DNA of 64,000 bases from Symbiodinium natans (GCA_905221605.1 CAJNDS010002424.1:421209-485208), one strand, 5' to 3'. Positions 50,281 to 59,240 are shown, numbered from the stretch's first letter. The notes: generated from the sequence alone by a model not told the origin. Numbers and translations: made by a program.

Positions 50281-51150
50281 ATGAGCATCAGACCATTAAC
50301 GTATAAAAAGGTTTATGTAAATTCAAAATATCGCACCTCCAACAGTCGCGGTATAAGCGATTTCCAAATAGAATTGAGGGAAACGTTCGAAATTCCCGAC
50401 GGGACAATTATGCAAGTCCATGAAATATCAATACCGAACACGTGGTATTCGATAAACACAAATAATCAAAATCTGTATTTTCGACATCAGATCATCGCAC
50501 CAGCAACACCACAAGGCATAACATATAGGCGTGTAGAAATACCGGTCGGTAATTACACTCCACCGGAATTAGCAAATGCGATACAGACACAACTCAATTT
50601 TTTCTTTGATAGTGGCGGTCGGTCAAATTCCTACACTGTCGCATATAACACAATATCAAACAAGATGACCGTATCTTCAAATTATACGGAAGTGCTTTTT
50701 ATTCCCTTAACCGACGCCGATGTCCCCGCCTTCGTAGGTTCGTTTTCTAACAGTGTCGATTTGAATAACTTGAACTCAATAAACGAGGTGTTGAGTTTTA
50801 ATGTCTCGGTAGGCGATAGTTTTACCTCATCTGCTCCATGGACTACCGGATTTATTAAACTTCTCCATCATCAGGACATCTACATAGCCTGTCCCGAATT
50901 GTCTAATAATAACTTTCATAGTCCTTCGTCTTTTTCAAATGCAATAGTAAAGAAAGTGCCGGTTAATGCTTCGTTTGCTGGTATTATAAACGACCCTTAT
51001 GGAATCACAGATTACGATTATATTAATGTCTCGCGTCGTTCAATAAGACGACTGAGTTTTAGAATTACAGACGAAGTAGGCAACCTTATAGACTTTAACG
51101 GTGTAAATTTATCTTTTAGTCTCCTCTTCCATAATACAGATATGATGTGA
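50281..51150 (+). CDS. Probable minor capsid (penton) protein
   Basis: 289 aa, beta-rich. The N-terminal pattern (KVYVNSKYRTSNSRGISDFQ, then a short strand and IPNTWYSIN) is typical of PLV/virophage minor capsid proteins, and the C-terminal domain ends in a jelly-roll-like strand series (RLSFRITDEVGNLIDFNGV). It would form the five-fold vertices together with the major capsid protein. It leads the rightward structural block. Confidence 0.75.
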   Translation: MSIRPLTYKKVYVNSKYRTSNSRGISDFQIELRETFEIPDGTIMQVHEISIPNTWYSINTNNQNLYFRHQIIAPATPQGITYRRVEIPVGNYTPPELANAIQTQLNFFFDSGGRSNSYTVAYNTISNKMTVSSNYTEVLFIPLTDADVPAFVGSFSNSVDLNNLNSINEVLSFNVSVGDSFTSSAPWTTGFIKLLHHQDIYIACPELSNNNFHSPSSFSNAIVKKVPVNASFAGIINDPYGITDYDYINVSRRSIRRLSFRITDEVGNLIDFNGVNLSFSLLFHNTDMM

Positions 51151-51183
51151 AAACCAAAAGAAAATATATAGAACATTATATAG

Positions 51184-51762
51184 ATGACCGAAGAAAGTAA
51201 TGACATCGTCGCCGTTGATGAAAAGCCAGAACAGGAAGAACCCAAACCAGAAGAGGTGCCCAGCGAAACCCCTGAGCCTAAGGAAGAAACTAAACGAGTC
51301 AAAATTAGGGAAGTCGCCAAGGAAAAGGCAGAATGTCAAGACTGCAAGAAAACGATGTGTATGAAAACGCTTAGGTATTCACACCCCGAAAAATGCGAGG
51401 GGAAACCAAGCGACATATTAAAAAAACCGGTTAGGAAAAGCAACGTTAAGCCAAAAATTAATGTTGAACCATTAGCGCCAGAAAATAATTCAGTAGCACC
51501 ACCGCAATATCAAGAACAACAACCGCCTCCTTCAATGCCAACTGTGCCAAATGTGCCAAATGTGCCAACTGTGCCAACTGTGCCAACTGTGCCAACTGTG
51601 CCACAGCAACAACCCTTAAACCCTTATGCAAATTTAACACAACAACAATTATTGCAATTACAGATGAACACAATGAACGCCGAAATTATGAGAAGAAGAC
51701 AAGAAAAATCCGCTAATATGTGTAAAGCAATGTTTCAATCAAGAAGTAAAAAATCTAAATAA
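51184..51762 (+). CDS. Acidic-proline protein with a Cys/His zinc motif
   Basis: 192 aa. The N-terminal 45 residues are Glu/Pro-rich. Next comes CQDCKKTMCMKTLRYSHPEK followed by Cys (C51, C54, H67, C71), a probable zinc knuckle. A Pro-rich region contains tandem VPT/VPN repeats (encoded by CCAACTGTG units at 51538-51603), and the basic C-terminus is KSANMCKAMFQSRSKKSK. This Cys/His pattern recurs in virion-associated PLV proteins, but its function is not known. It starts after TATATAG, 33 bp beyond the penton stop. Confidence 0.65.
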   Translation: MTEESNDIVAVDEKPEQEEPKPEEVPSETPEPKEETKRVKIREVAKEKAECQDCKKTMCMKTLRYSHPEKCEGKPSDILKKPVRKSNVKPKINVEPLAPENNSVAPPQYQEQQPPPSMPTVPNVPNVPTVPTVPTVPTVPQQQPLNPYANLTQQQLLQLQMNTMNAEIMRRRQEKSANMCKAMFQSRSKKSK

Positions 51763-51774
51763 TAATATATACAA

Positions 51775-52116
51775 ATGGTTCTATACAATAGGTTCAAATT
51801 TCAAAAGAACAAACAGCAACATAAGAAAAAATCGTTAGATAATCCGGTCGTTAATTCATCCGCAGATTTGGTGTATCACCAACAAAACCTCGACTATTTA
51901 CTGAATTTGAAAAAGCAGTTAGAAGCGAGAGAGGCAAAAGAAAAAAATCTGGCGTTTAAACGCAGACTGTTAGAGGGTCAGATGAAAGCAAATTGCGAGG
52001 GCGAAATGGCAAGATTGAAAGGGGAAATGCATAATCCAAGAATACCGGAGACTTCACTGGAACATCTCAAAAAAAGGTATGACACATTAAGCGAATTGAG
52101 CGAATCTATTTTCTAA
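51775..52116 (+). CDS. Coiled-coil protein, unknown
   Basis: 113 aa, basic N-terminus (KFQKNKQQHKKKSLDN) and a long coiled coil from about residue 35 to 80 (LLNLKKQLEAREAKEKNLAF). It starts 12 bp after the preceding stop, behind ATATATACAA. Likely co-expressed with its neighbours in virion assembly. Confidence 0.65.
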   Translation: MVLYNRFKFQKNKQQHKKKSLDNPVVNSSADLVYHQQNLDYLLNLKKQLEAREAKEKNLAFKRRLLEGQMKANCEGEMARLKGEMHNPRIPETSLEHLKKRYDTLSELSESIF

Positions 52117-52134
52117 ATAAACATATAAAAAAGG

Positions 52135-53472
52135 ATGGTAGTTAAAAATGCTGGAATACAATTTCATAGAAGGTCAAGATATGAAGATATCTTGGAACTG
52201 GTCAATGACAACGAAGATGCACTAAAACCTTTTCCTAATAGAGATGCTGTATTTTATAAACAAAGCAATAAAGGAAGTCAATTTGATGGCAAAGATCATT
52301 TGGACAAATTAAAAGTCCAAGAAAAACAAATCGCCGAGCGAATTGTTAGAGATCATATGCTACGCGAATATGCATCGGATAATGGCTTGACACACAGAGC
52401 GTTATTTACTCAGAACGACAGACCCGAACCAGAGCAACCCAGATCGCCGGAAATGTACAATATAGGAACTGACGCCGAAAGTATGTCTGTTGTTGAAGAA
52501 TTCGGCACCCCGCCAGAGCAACAACTGTTTCAAATCAATGAAACGTTGGGAAACATAGCAACAGCACAGCAGAGCAACCAACAAGCAATTTACGAAGCAC
52601 ATCAACAACAGTTAGAAACAGAAGAACAAGGCGGATCAGGAATTTTAAGGACTTTGGGAAGCGGTGCATTAAGTTTAGGTGGCGGAGCATTAAGAGTAGG
52701 GGGCAATGTCGCCGGACACATGGCGTCAGGTATGGATTTTACATCTGCCGCGTTTGCTGGACTTACTCAGGAAGCGGCACAGGCATTAGGCGAGACATTA
52801 ATGAGAAGAATAAACCCGCCACCAAGACCACTGTTAGATTTTACAGGAGACCCTCGCGCGGGACAATTTACAACATACGATGACATGCCAATACCGAACA
52901 TGCAATATTTAGAACCTTCAATAGTTTTACAACCCCATCAACCTAATGTAGGAGCAACTCAACAACCTTTACCGATTGCATCGTCCAGTCAGCCCACATT
53001 AGCAGAATTGCCACCAATACCACAGACAATACCACAGCGACCAACAGAACCAAGGGGCAAACCCAGACCGAGACCATCACCGAAAACATCGCCAACACCA
53101 CCGCAACCTAACTTTCAACAAGGCGGTTCGTCAAGTTCAAGCGGAAATGCACCGCCACCAGAACCAGCGCAACCAACACGAAAAGAACCACCAAGAACCC
53201 GCTTAACAAGAAAAACAAATTTGAAGGAAGGAACAACCGAAGAGCAAGATATGGCATCTCCTACATTAATCATTCCTAGTAGAATAGGTATTCAAAAATT
53301 GAGAGAAGTATTCGAAGAAGCGAACAATAGACACACAATAAACACTAAAACGTATAGAAGTTATAAAAGTTTATATAACAGTTGGATTAAATCTGCTGGG
53401 GACAAGGAAATGAAAAAACAATATCTAAAAGAACTCAAAGATTTTTATAGAGAAGAGATATTTAGAAAATAA
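52135..53472 (+). CDS. Virion-associated protein with Gly-rich and Pro-rich regions
   Basis: 445 aa. A charged helical N-terminus (about 1-110) is followed by Gln-rich coil, a Gly/Ala-rich hydrophobic stretch (about 164-205, SGALSLGGGALRVGGNVAGH) that could insert in or lie on a membrane, a Pro/Ser/Thr-rich linker (about 230-350) and a basic helical C-terminal domain (375-445). No family recognised. Final gene of the AT-rich structural block, followed by a strong hairpin. Confidence 0.7.
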   Translation: MVVKNAGIQFHRRSRYEDILELVNDNEDALKPFPNRDAVFYKQSNKGSQFDGKDHLDKLKVQEKQIAERIVRDHMLREYASDNGLTHRALFTQNDRPEPEQPRSPEMYNIGTDAESMSVVEEFGTPPEQQLFQINETLGNIATAQQSNQQAIYEAHQQQLETEEQGGSGILRTLGSGALSLGGGALRVGGNVAGHMASGMDFTSAAFAGLTQEAAQALGETLMRRINPPPRPLLDFTGDPRAGQFTTYDDMPIPNMQYLEPSIVLQPHQPNVGATQQPLPIASSSQPTLAELPPIPQTIPQRPTEPRGKPRPRPSPKTSPTPPQPNFQQGGSSSSSGNAPPPEPAQPTRKEPPRTRLTRKTNLKEGTTEEQDMASPTLIIPSRIGIQKLREVFEEANNRHTINTKTYRSYKSLYNSWIKSAGDKEMKKQYLKELKDFYREEIFRK

Positions 53473-53481
53473 ATAAACTTC

Positions 53482-53522
53482 AAAACATTTCAATAAATTA
53501 ATATCCTTTATTGAAATGTTTT
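53482..53522 (+). terminator. 16-bp perfect hairpin after the structural block
   Basis: AAAACATTTCAATAAA, a 9-nt loop, and the exact inverse repeat, followed by a T-rich tract. It begins 10 bp after the stop of the 445-aa gene. AATAAA occurs both at the stop and in the stem, so it could serve as terminator and polyadenylation signal. Confidence 0.7.
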
Positions 53523-53571
53523 TTAATTTTTGTTTTTTATTTTTGTTTTTTTATTTTTGTTTTTTATTTTT

Positions 53572-53604
53572 GAGGCGTTGGGGCGTAAGCAGGGGAAAGG
53601 GGGA
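53572..53604 (+). repeat. Vestigial internal copy of the right terminus
   Basis: GAGGCGTTGGGGCG, then (T)AAGCA and GGGAAAGGGGGA, matches the right terminal repeat around 55879-55911 in the same orientation, with one inserted base and a few changes. From here to 55698 the sequence is GC-richer and less viral-looking. Confidence 0.7.
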
Positions 53605-54109
53605 CACAAGGCATGAACATGACAGTTCTGCTTTTGGTGCATGTAGTTGCTCAACTTTGTTTTTTCCAGCATTTGGGGCTCGAGTTTTTTGCGCTCTCTT
53701 CCCCCTCGTCTCTTTTCGTTCTTCGCTTTTGTGCGTCTCTTGGCTTGAATAGACACGTCCGCAATTTGCCATTTTAACGTTTTGCAAAACATGTCTGTTT
53801 GAGGTCATGGACAGTTCTTCGTCGCAACGTGCCGTCGAACTTCTCGACCTCTTGCGAGTTTCTTGACTTGCATATGTTTGAGTTAATAAACAAAAATTGT
53901 TTATGGGGGTGTTTCTGCTCCCGTAAGGCTGACACAGCCGATGAGACGACGACGAGACCTTCAACCCTCATTGGTGGCGACGCTTGGGCTTTTGAAGGGT
54001 TTTAGGGGGGTTTAGGGGGGTTAGGGGTTTAGGAGGGCGTGGGTTCTTTTTGAACAAACAACATAGTAAGGAAGACCTTTGTAATCTCCTCTTGACCGAC
54101 GAGGAGAAT
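53605..54109. other. Non-viral-looking segment inside the right arm
   Basis: It has no convincing gene. It contains pyrimidine-rich stretches, a host-like TTTAGGGGGG motif run at 54001-54035 and short overlapping ORFs in several frames without viral codon use. Confidence 0.5.
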
Positions 54110-54925
54110 ATGGAAGAAGAGAAGGAGGAGGAAGAGGAGGAGGAAGAACAATTCGTTTATAGGGGAGGCGTAGTTAATCAAATAGGAGGGGCACCAAAAA
54201 AAAGGGCACGAGGAGGGGATGGTGGCGACGCTTCTGGGTTTAAGCCTGTAAGTGGGTATTCTAATAAGAAGCAACGATATCGTCTTATTGAGGAAGAGAT
54301 TAGGACATCTACAACTCGTATCGAAAACTCAGAGCTAGGCCCGGTTTTCGACGACATCGTTGCTTCTTTTAAGAAGTCCCTGACCGCTTCGAATATCGGG
54401 AATAGCGAACTAACCGAAGCGATCGGGGCTTTGGGAAATAGCAACAACTTAGGGTTTCGGTTGGGTTATTTGTGTAATATGCTTTATGGGGATGCAGACA
54501 GCGTTTTAGCCGAGTTAAAGACCCTTATTAAAACGGTTGAGGGTTTGCGGTTGCGGTATATGGAAGGGGTTTTGGTAAATATCTGGGGCGACAACACGGG
54601 AAGTATCTCTTGGATTGATTTATATTCAACCCTATCTGAAATTCCTCTGGATAGAGCACGACCCCCTAATTGTTCTAATTGTTCCCGTGCTGTTGGTCCA
54701 GATAATGAAGCGCCACCACCGCCACCATCATCAGGCGGTGGTAATGATGGTGGTAATGACGGTGATGGTGGTAATGATGGTGATGGTGATAAGCCCAAAA
54801 AATATTTTATAGGGGATACTTCGGGTGATGTAGAAATGCCCCCTATAAACGAAGTGTTCGAAAGCCGAAGTGGTGATATGCCACTTCTACCACGAGGGCG
54901 CGGACGCCCAAAAAAATCTGACTAA
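54110..54925 (+). CDS. Acidic protein with AT-hook-like C-terminus, unknown
   Basis: 271 aa from the first ATG (54110). The frame is open back to 53996 without an ATG, partly through TTTAGGG-like sequence. A Glu run starts the protein; then come a possible nuclear-localisation stretch (APKKRARGG), a helical middle, two Cys pairs (NCSNCSRA), a Gly-Asn-Asp repeat (GGNDGGNDGDGGNDGDGD) and an end RGRGRPKKSD like an AT-hook. Codon use is less AT-rich than in the structural genes. It may be an acquired regulatory or DNA-binding protein of the element. Confidence 0.55.
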   Translation: MEEEKEEEEEEEEQFVYRGGVVNQIGGAPKKRARGGDGGDASGFKPVSGYSNKKQRYRLIEEEIRTSTTRIENSELGPVFDDIVASFKKSLTASNIGNSELTEAIGALGNSNNLGFRLGYLCNMLYGDADSVLAELKTLIKTVEGLRLRYMEGVLVNIWGDNTGSISWIDLYSTLSEIPLDRARPPNCSNCSRAVGPDNEAPPPPPSSGGGNDGGNDGDGGNDGDGDKPKKYFIGDTSGDVEMPPINEVFESRSGDMPLLPRGRGRPKKSD

Positions 54926-55025
54926 GGCGGGGTTCACCTTTTTTAGGGTTTTGGTTGTTAGGTTAGTTAGGATAATTGTGTTATTGTTCTATGTCTCCTT
55001 TCTCAACCCCTGAAAGGTTTTAAGT

Positions 55026-55172
55026 GGCTTCGCTGGTGGCTTTACACTGGTGGCTTCACTGGTGGCTTTACACTGGTGGCTTCACTGGTGGCTTTACACT
55101 GATGGCAACGCTGGTGGCTTTTACACTGGTGGCTTTTACACTGGTGGCAACACTGGTGGTGGCTTCGCTGGT
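55026..55172. repeat. Minisatellite TGGCTT(T/C)(A)CACTGGTGGC
   Basis: About ten imperfect units of 12-15 bp alternating CTTCACTGGTGG and CTTTACACTGGTGG. It translates in several frames into repetitive peptides; no gene is inferred. Confidence 0.8.
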
Positions 55173-55489
55173 AAAAATCTGGCGATGCTTTGGGGTAAGC
55201 ATCTGTGGTGAAGGTGGGTATGACGAAACCATAAAACAAAAAAACATAAATCATTCCCCTTGAAGGTCAAAAGAGAATGGGGCTCTCCTTCGCCATCCTT
55301 GATGTTTGAGGACAGATGGCCAAAACCAACTATTTTAACTTTTTGGTTTATTGGAAGAATAACGGGGCTTTTAATACATGTTTCTGTCCCTGCAACCATG
55401 CGAAGGAGCACCGACAGCGACGCATGCACAGAGACCGTGTCCGTCAGTGCTCAAAAAAAAGCGATTGGAATTCTGGGAGAGAAGAGAAT

Positions 55490-55625
55490 TTTGAAATATA
55501 TTTCAAATATAAATATACATATTATATATATATTTATATAATATTTCCAAATAAAGATTTAAAGAAATATTATATATATATATAGGATACTTATATATAT
55601 AATATTTCTAAGATATTTTTTTAAG
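55490..55625. other. AT-rich tract before the right terminal repeat
   Basis: TATATA-rich DNA with several inverted repeats (AAATATTATATA / TATATAATATTT). It contains AATAAAG and resembles the viral intergenic composition. No ORF. Confidence 0.5.
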
Positions 55626-55698
55626 AGCAATTGGGAATGAATGCACCGGCCTCAGTGGGACTCTTTCAGGGTTTTCAGGGTCAGGGCATTATCAATAC

Positions 55699-55926
55699 AA
55701 AAATCGTGAATTTCGGGTTTAGGAGTTAGGGGGCAGTTCGGAAAGTTGATTTGGGTTTCAGATCTTGGGAATTTTCGGTTTATTGTTGGTTAAATCGTTT
55801 GAGGTGGGGATGTCAAAATCGGGGTTTTTCGGTGGTAAAGTTGTAAAGTGTAGGGTGGGTATCAGGGATTTTTCGTGTGAGGCGTTGGGGCGAAGCATGG
55901 GAAAAGGGGGATGCCCTACCCTAACT
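55699..55926 (-). repeat. PLV right terminal inverted repeat
   Basis: Exact inverse of 35074-35301 as read by eye. Host TTTAGGG repeats resume at 55927. Confidence 0.95.
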
Positions 55927-56616
55927 TAGGGTTTAGGGTTTAAGGCTTAGGGTTTAGGGCTCCGGAAGGAAGGGAGCTCCCCGGTAGGGTTCCTCCTTGA
56001 TGGGCGAATCCACCGGTCCTTGCGACAAGGCGTTAGGGAACCCCTCTTTCTGGCGCGCAACGCTCAAAACCCCAGCATTCCAGATGCCCACTTGTGTGTG
56101 GGGTGGGGGGGAGCCCTTAAACCCTAAACCGAAACCCCAAACCCTGAACCCTGAACCCTAAACCTTAAGTTATCTATCGAGAGGGAGTACGGATTGGAAA
56201 GGCAGCTCTTCTCCCTTTCCCTGGAGCCGAGGGGAAGTCCAGCGAAGGATTTTTCAGTGTCCGGGCGGCTTTCTTCTGCAGAGCGATCTCCTCCCCCCAA
56301 GGCCCCTACCCTAAACCCTAAACCCTAAACCCTAAACCCTTAACCCTTAACCCTTAACCCTTAACCCTTACAGCCCTAGCATCCGTAGTTCGTGGCTGCA
56401 GCTGGTAGGCTCTGGAGGTTTTCGCCGTAGTGCTTCAGTGTTTGTGAGTCACGCCATGAAGGCTCTTCTCGGAGTGCTCCTTGCTGCCATCGGATCCAGT
56501 GTATAATCTAGGGGCCTGAATAATCAAAATAGGGCTTTTTGAGGGGGTTTATCACGGCTTAATTGCACAAGGGGCCCTGAGGGAATACTACTGGTAATTA
56601 CTCCGACCCCTATATA

Positions 56617-57243
56617 CTACTGTGCCTCTGTCTTCCCAGTGTGGTCGCCGCCTCGCCTGTGGAGAATGACACGGATGTGATCGGACACCTCCTTCAACGT
56701 GGGGAACTCATACAGAACCGCTGGCCCCAGGAATACCTCGAAGTGATCCTGGAGAGCCTGGCGCAGCTCAATGTCGCAGAAGCTGTCCAGGTCTTGAAGT
56801 ATAACGTCCCCCTCTGTGAACTCTAAGTCCACGGTCTTCAGAAACACCAGATTGCACTCGTCCATAACATCGGCGAGAGACATTTCTCCCAGGACGGCTG
56901 TAAGTTCCGCCGGCTCAGCTTGTTCCATTCTGGCGAGCACATTTGCGATCGTGCTGCTGCTGGCCATCAGCTCACCGTGGCACATGAATGTAACGCCCAG
57001 CCAACTCCCCTCCCCCTTCAGACTCCTCACTTGCTTGGCGAGCTGTCTCAAGGTTGTGCCGTCCTCCGTCCTCAGTTCAAGCAAGACATCGCCTGTCAAG
57101 CTCCGCACGACTACGGGCACCAAACTCTCATCCATGGGTCGCTGCCCCGGGGCCAGGCACGCAACATAACGGCATGAACCTACGTGCTGCTCTAAGAATG
57201 CAGAATTGAAGCCGTTGATGCTTGTAGGACATAGCGGAAACAT
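56617..57243 (-). CDS. Host protein with possible ubiquitin-like and acyl-carrier-like regions
   Basis: 208 codons from ATG 57243; an internal ATG at 57135 (MDESLVPVVVRSLTGDVLLE) is an equally good start. The segment after this Met is beta-grasp-like (LVPVVVRSLTGDVLLEL..TTLRQLAKQV). The C-terminal 60 residues resemble an acyl/peptidyl carrier domain: LDSF, with the Ser as the possible phosphopantetheine site, then IELRQALQDHFEVFLGPAVL and YEFPTLKEV. Type I polyketide and fatty-acid carrier domains have this LDS...ELR...FPT pattern. It is uninterrupted, unlike other host exons, so it could be a retroposed gene. A poor match to the dinoflagellate spliced leader (CTTGAACCAAAAC, 57314-57326) lies upstream. 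Confidence 0.5.
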   Translation of the reverse strand: MFPLCPTSINGFNSAFLEQHVGSCRYVACLAPGQRPMDESLVPVVVRSLTGDVLLELRTEDGTTLRQLAKQVRSLKGEGSWLGVTFMCHGELMASSSTIANVLARMEQAEPAELTAVLGEMSLADVMDECNLVFLKTVDLEFTEGDVILQDLDSFCDIELRQALQDHFEVFLGPAVLYEFPTLKEVSDHIRVILHRRGGDHTGKTEAQ

Positions 57244-57358
57244 GACTTGGTAGCCAAGCAACCATATTATGATAAAGGGCACCCGTTTTTGGTTGGTTAA
57301 TTCACAAGGGAACCTTGAACCAAAACAATGAAAGAAAAGGAAAAGGGTACCACTGGGC

Positions 57359-57853
57359 TACAGTGACAGCACTGATTAAGAAATCATTGGATTAAGAAAC
57401 GAGCATGCTCGCGGCTGGATCCCGGATTAAAAAATGCGAAAATTGAGAGCAAGACTAAATTAAGAAATCGAGGGTACCCTCATCCTGGGCCCTAAATTTC
57501 TTAAATTTGGTTGTTTTTAGCAACCGCCGAACGAAAAGTCTCCCCCCGAACGAAAAGTCTCCCCCCCCCCTCAAAAAAGAAACTCAGCCCCTCGATTTCT
57601 TAAATTTAAGGATTCGAGAGGCCGGATTGCCGAAAAGAGGGGAGCCCCCAATAAAGAACTTGAGCGATCAGCCGAATGGATAAGGCGCCGCCTTACCAAT
57701 TGACACGTTGCCAGTTCGAATCCCATTAAGAAATTCGTTAAGAAACCGAGGGTACCCTCAAAAGTGTGGAGGCTATAAGTGGGCTTCATAATTAAGAAAC
57801 CGAGGGTACCCTCGCCAAAACTTAGAGGTTTCTTATCCAGCGCTGTCACTGTA
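57359..57853. mobile_element. MITE-like element, family B
   Basis: 25-bp terminal inverted repeats TACAGTGACAGC...AAGAAA match at 22 of 25 positions. The 495-bp interior contains three copies of TTAAGAAA(T/C)CGAGGGTACC with the 12-bp palindrome GAGGGTACCCTC and several inverted CTCGATTTCTTAA motifs. No transposase is present, so it is non-autonomous. Confidence 0.65.
57665..57726 (+). ncRNA. Decayed tRNA-like (SINE-like) segment
   Basis: GCCGAATGGATAAGGC forms a D-arm like tRNA-Arg/Ile, and GTTCGAATCCC is a B box at the right distance, but anticodon and T stems do not pair. It is a tRNA-derived element, not a functional tRNA, lying inside the family-B MITE. Confidence 0.45.
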
Positions 57854-58540
57854 CCAAGAAACCCTAACCCTAAACCCTAAACCCTACCCTAGACCCTAGA
57901 CCCTAGACCCTAGACCCTAAACCCTAAACCCTAAACCCTAAACCCTAAACCCTAAACCCTAAACCCCAAACCCCAAACCCTTGCCCAGAAGCAAAAGATG
58001 CCTTGCGTCTGAGGAACATCAACCTCCCACCCAGTGTTTCACACCCGATATCTCACACGCGCCGTGCCCAGGATGCGTGGCACAGAGGGTTTAGGGTTTA
58101 GGGTTTAGGGTTTAGGGTTTGGGGATTGGGGATTGGGGTTTGGGGTTTGGGGTTTGGGGTTTGGGGTTTGGGGGGGCTCGGGTGATGTGGAGCCGACACG
58201 AAACGCTGCGGCTCCTTTGTGTAAGGGCGTCTACTATTCGGGGTCTATCTTATGGGTGGTAGAAAAAACTTCCCTTATCTCACAGCTCCCATGGGCCGTT
58301 CCTTCACCAGCATTTTCATGTATGCCATGGGCTTGCATGAAGCACAACCCTAAACCCAGAAACCTACAACCCCTGCCACTCCTACACCCCTAAGCTCTAG
58401 ACCCTTTGAACCTCAACACCCTGAACTCGTGAAATATCCCTAAACCCTAAACCCTAAACCCTAAACCCTAAACCCCTTAAACCTCAACCCTCAAAGACTC
58501 AAAACCCTAAACCCTGGGGTGCCCAGTCTAAGGCAGGCAC

Positions 58541-58600
58541 CATGGTGTCCGGTGTCATTACAGCCTTGTGCGTGTTCGGGCGGCAGGTCCTTGAGCACAG
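58541..58600 (-). CDS. Putative host exon (VLKDLPPEHAQGCNDTGHH)
   Basis: The acceptor is CCCCAAG and the donor CATG|GTGCCTG. It has two bases, 19 codons and one base. Cys and His are clustered near the end. Confidence 0.45.
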
Positions 58601-58887
58601 CTTGGGGTTTGGGGTTTGGGGTTTAGGGTTTAGGGTTTAGGGTTTAGGGTTGAGGGTTGAGGGTTTAGGGTTTAATAGGGCTTAGGGCTTAGGGCGGGGC
58701 TTAGGGGCTTGGGGGCTTGCGGGTTTTGGGTTGTTGAAGCTTAGGGCTTCACGGTTCTTGGGGATTTGGTGGCAGGGGGGGTTGGGCGGGGAGGTGGGGA
58801 GGGGGGTGGTTAAACCGTAAACCCGAAACCCTAAACCCTGAACCCTAAACCCTAAACCCTAAACCCTAAACCCTAAACCCTAAGCCG

Positions 58888-58970
58888 AAGCAATGCCGAG
58901 GGCTTCGGCTGGTCGAGAGTGCGGGGGCATGGGACCGACTCCTGTAGTTCCCTGAGCATGGGGTGCTTGC
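58888..58970 (-). CDS. Putative host exon (KHPMLRELQESVPCPRTLD)
   Basis: The acceptor is CCGCAAG and the frame is open for 27 codons to about QPKPSALL. The 3' boundary is uncertain, possibly a GC donor. Confidence 0.4.
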
Positions 58971-59152
58971 CTTGCGGGCCTACACCCCTAAGGGCTTAGG
59001 GTTGAGGGTTCAGGGTTCAGGGTTCAGGGTTTAGGGTTTAGGGTTTAGGGTTTAGGGTTTAGGGTTTAGGGTCTGGGGTCTAAGGCTAAGTTTTGGTCCA
59101 AAGCCCTAAACCCTAAACCCTACCCCCTAAACCCTCCATCCGTAAACCTCAC

Positions 59153-59240
59153 TGGGCCCCCGGTCAGATTCGTGAGCATCCGGGTCAGCTCGATCATCAG
59201 GGCAAAGTGTTCCACAAACCATCCCTTGCCGGGGATTGCC
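59153..59240 (-). CDS. Putative host exon (GWFVEHFALMIELTRMLTNL)
   Basis: The acceptor is GCTGCCCAG and the donor A|GTGAGG. It has one base plus 29 codons. The peptide AIPGKGWFVEHFALMIELTR is well formed. Same strand as exons on the other side of the virus. Confidence 0.55.

Larger units (their letters stand above)
35074..55926. mobile_element. Integrated polinton-like virus (PLV), 20,853 bp
   Basis: The element is bounded by 228-bp inverted repeats that I read as identical. It is AT-rich and gene-dense, in sharp contrast to both flanks. The gene set is that of polinton-like viruses/Preplasmiviricota: rve integrase, packaging ATPase, double-jelly-roll-type capsid candidate, penton candidate, polymerase-helicase, S74 fibre, lipase and GIY-YIG nuclease. 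Large ORFs are intact, so the insertion is recent or maintained. I could not find an unambiguous target-site duplication because the site is itself a TTTAGGG array. Confidence 0.9.

Noticed and set aside
53523-53964. Minus-strand ORFs of 65-137 codons
   Set aside because: They overlap each other in different frames, contain T-run translations (KIKNKN) and lack viral start contexts.
57665-57726. Functional tRNA gene
   Set aside because: The anticodon and T stems do not pair; only the D-arm and B box are recognisable.
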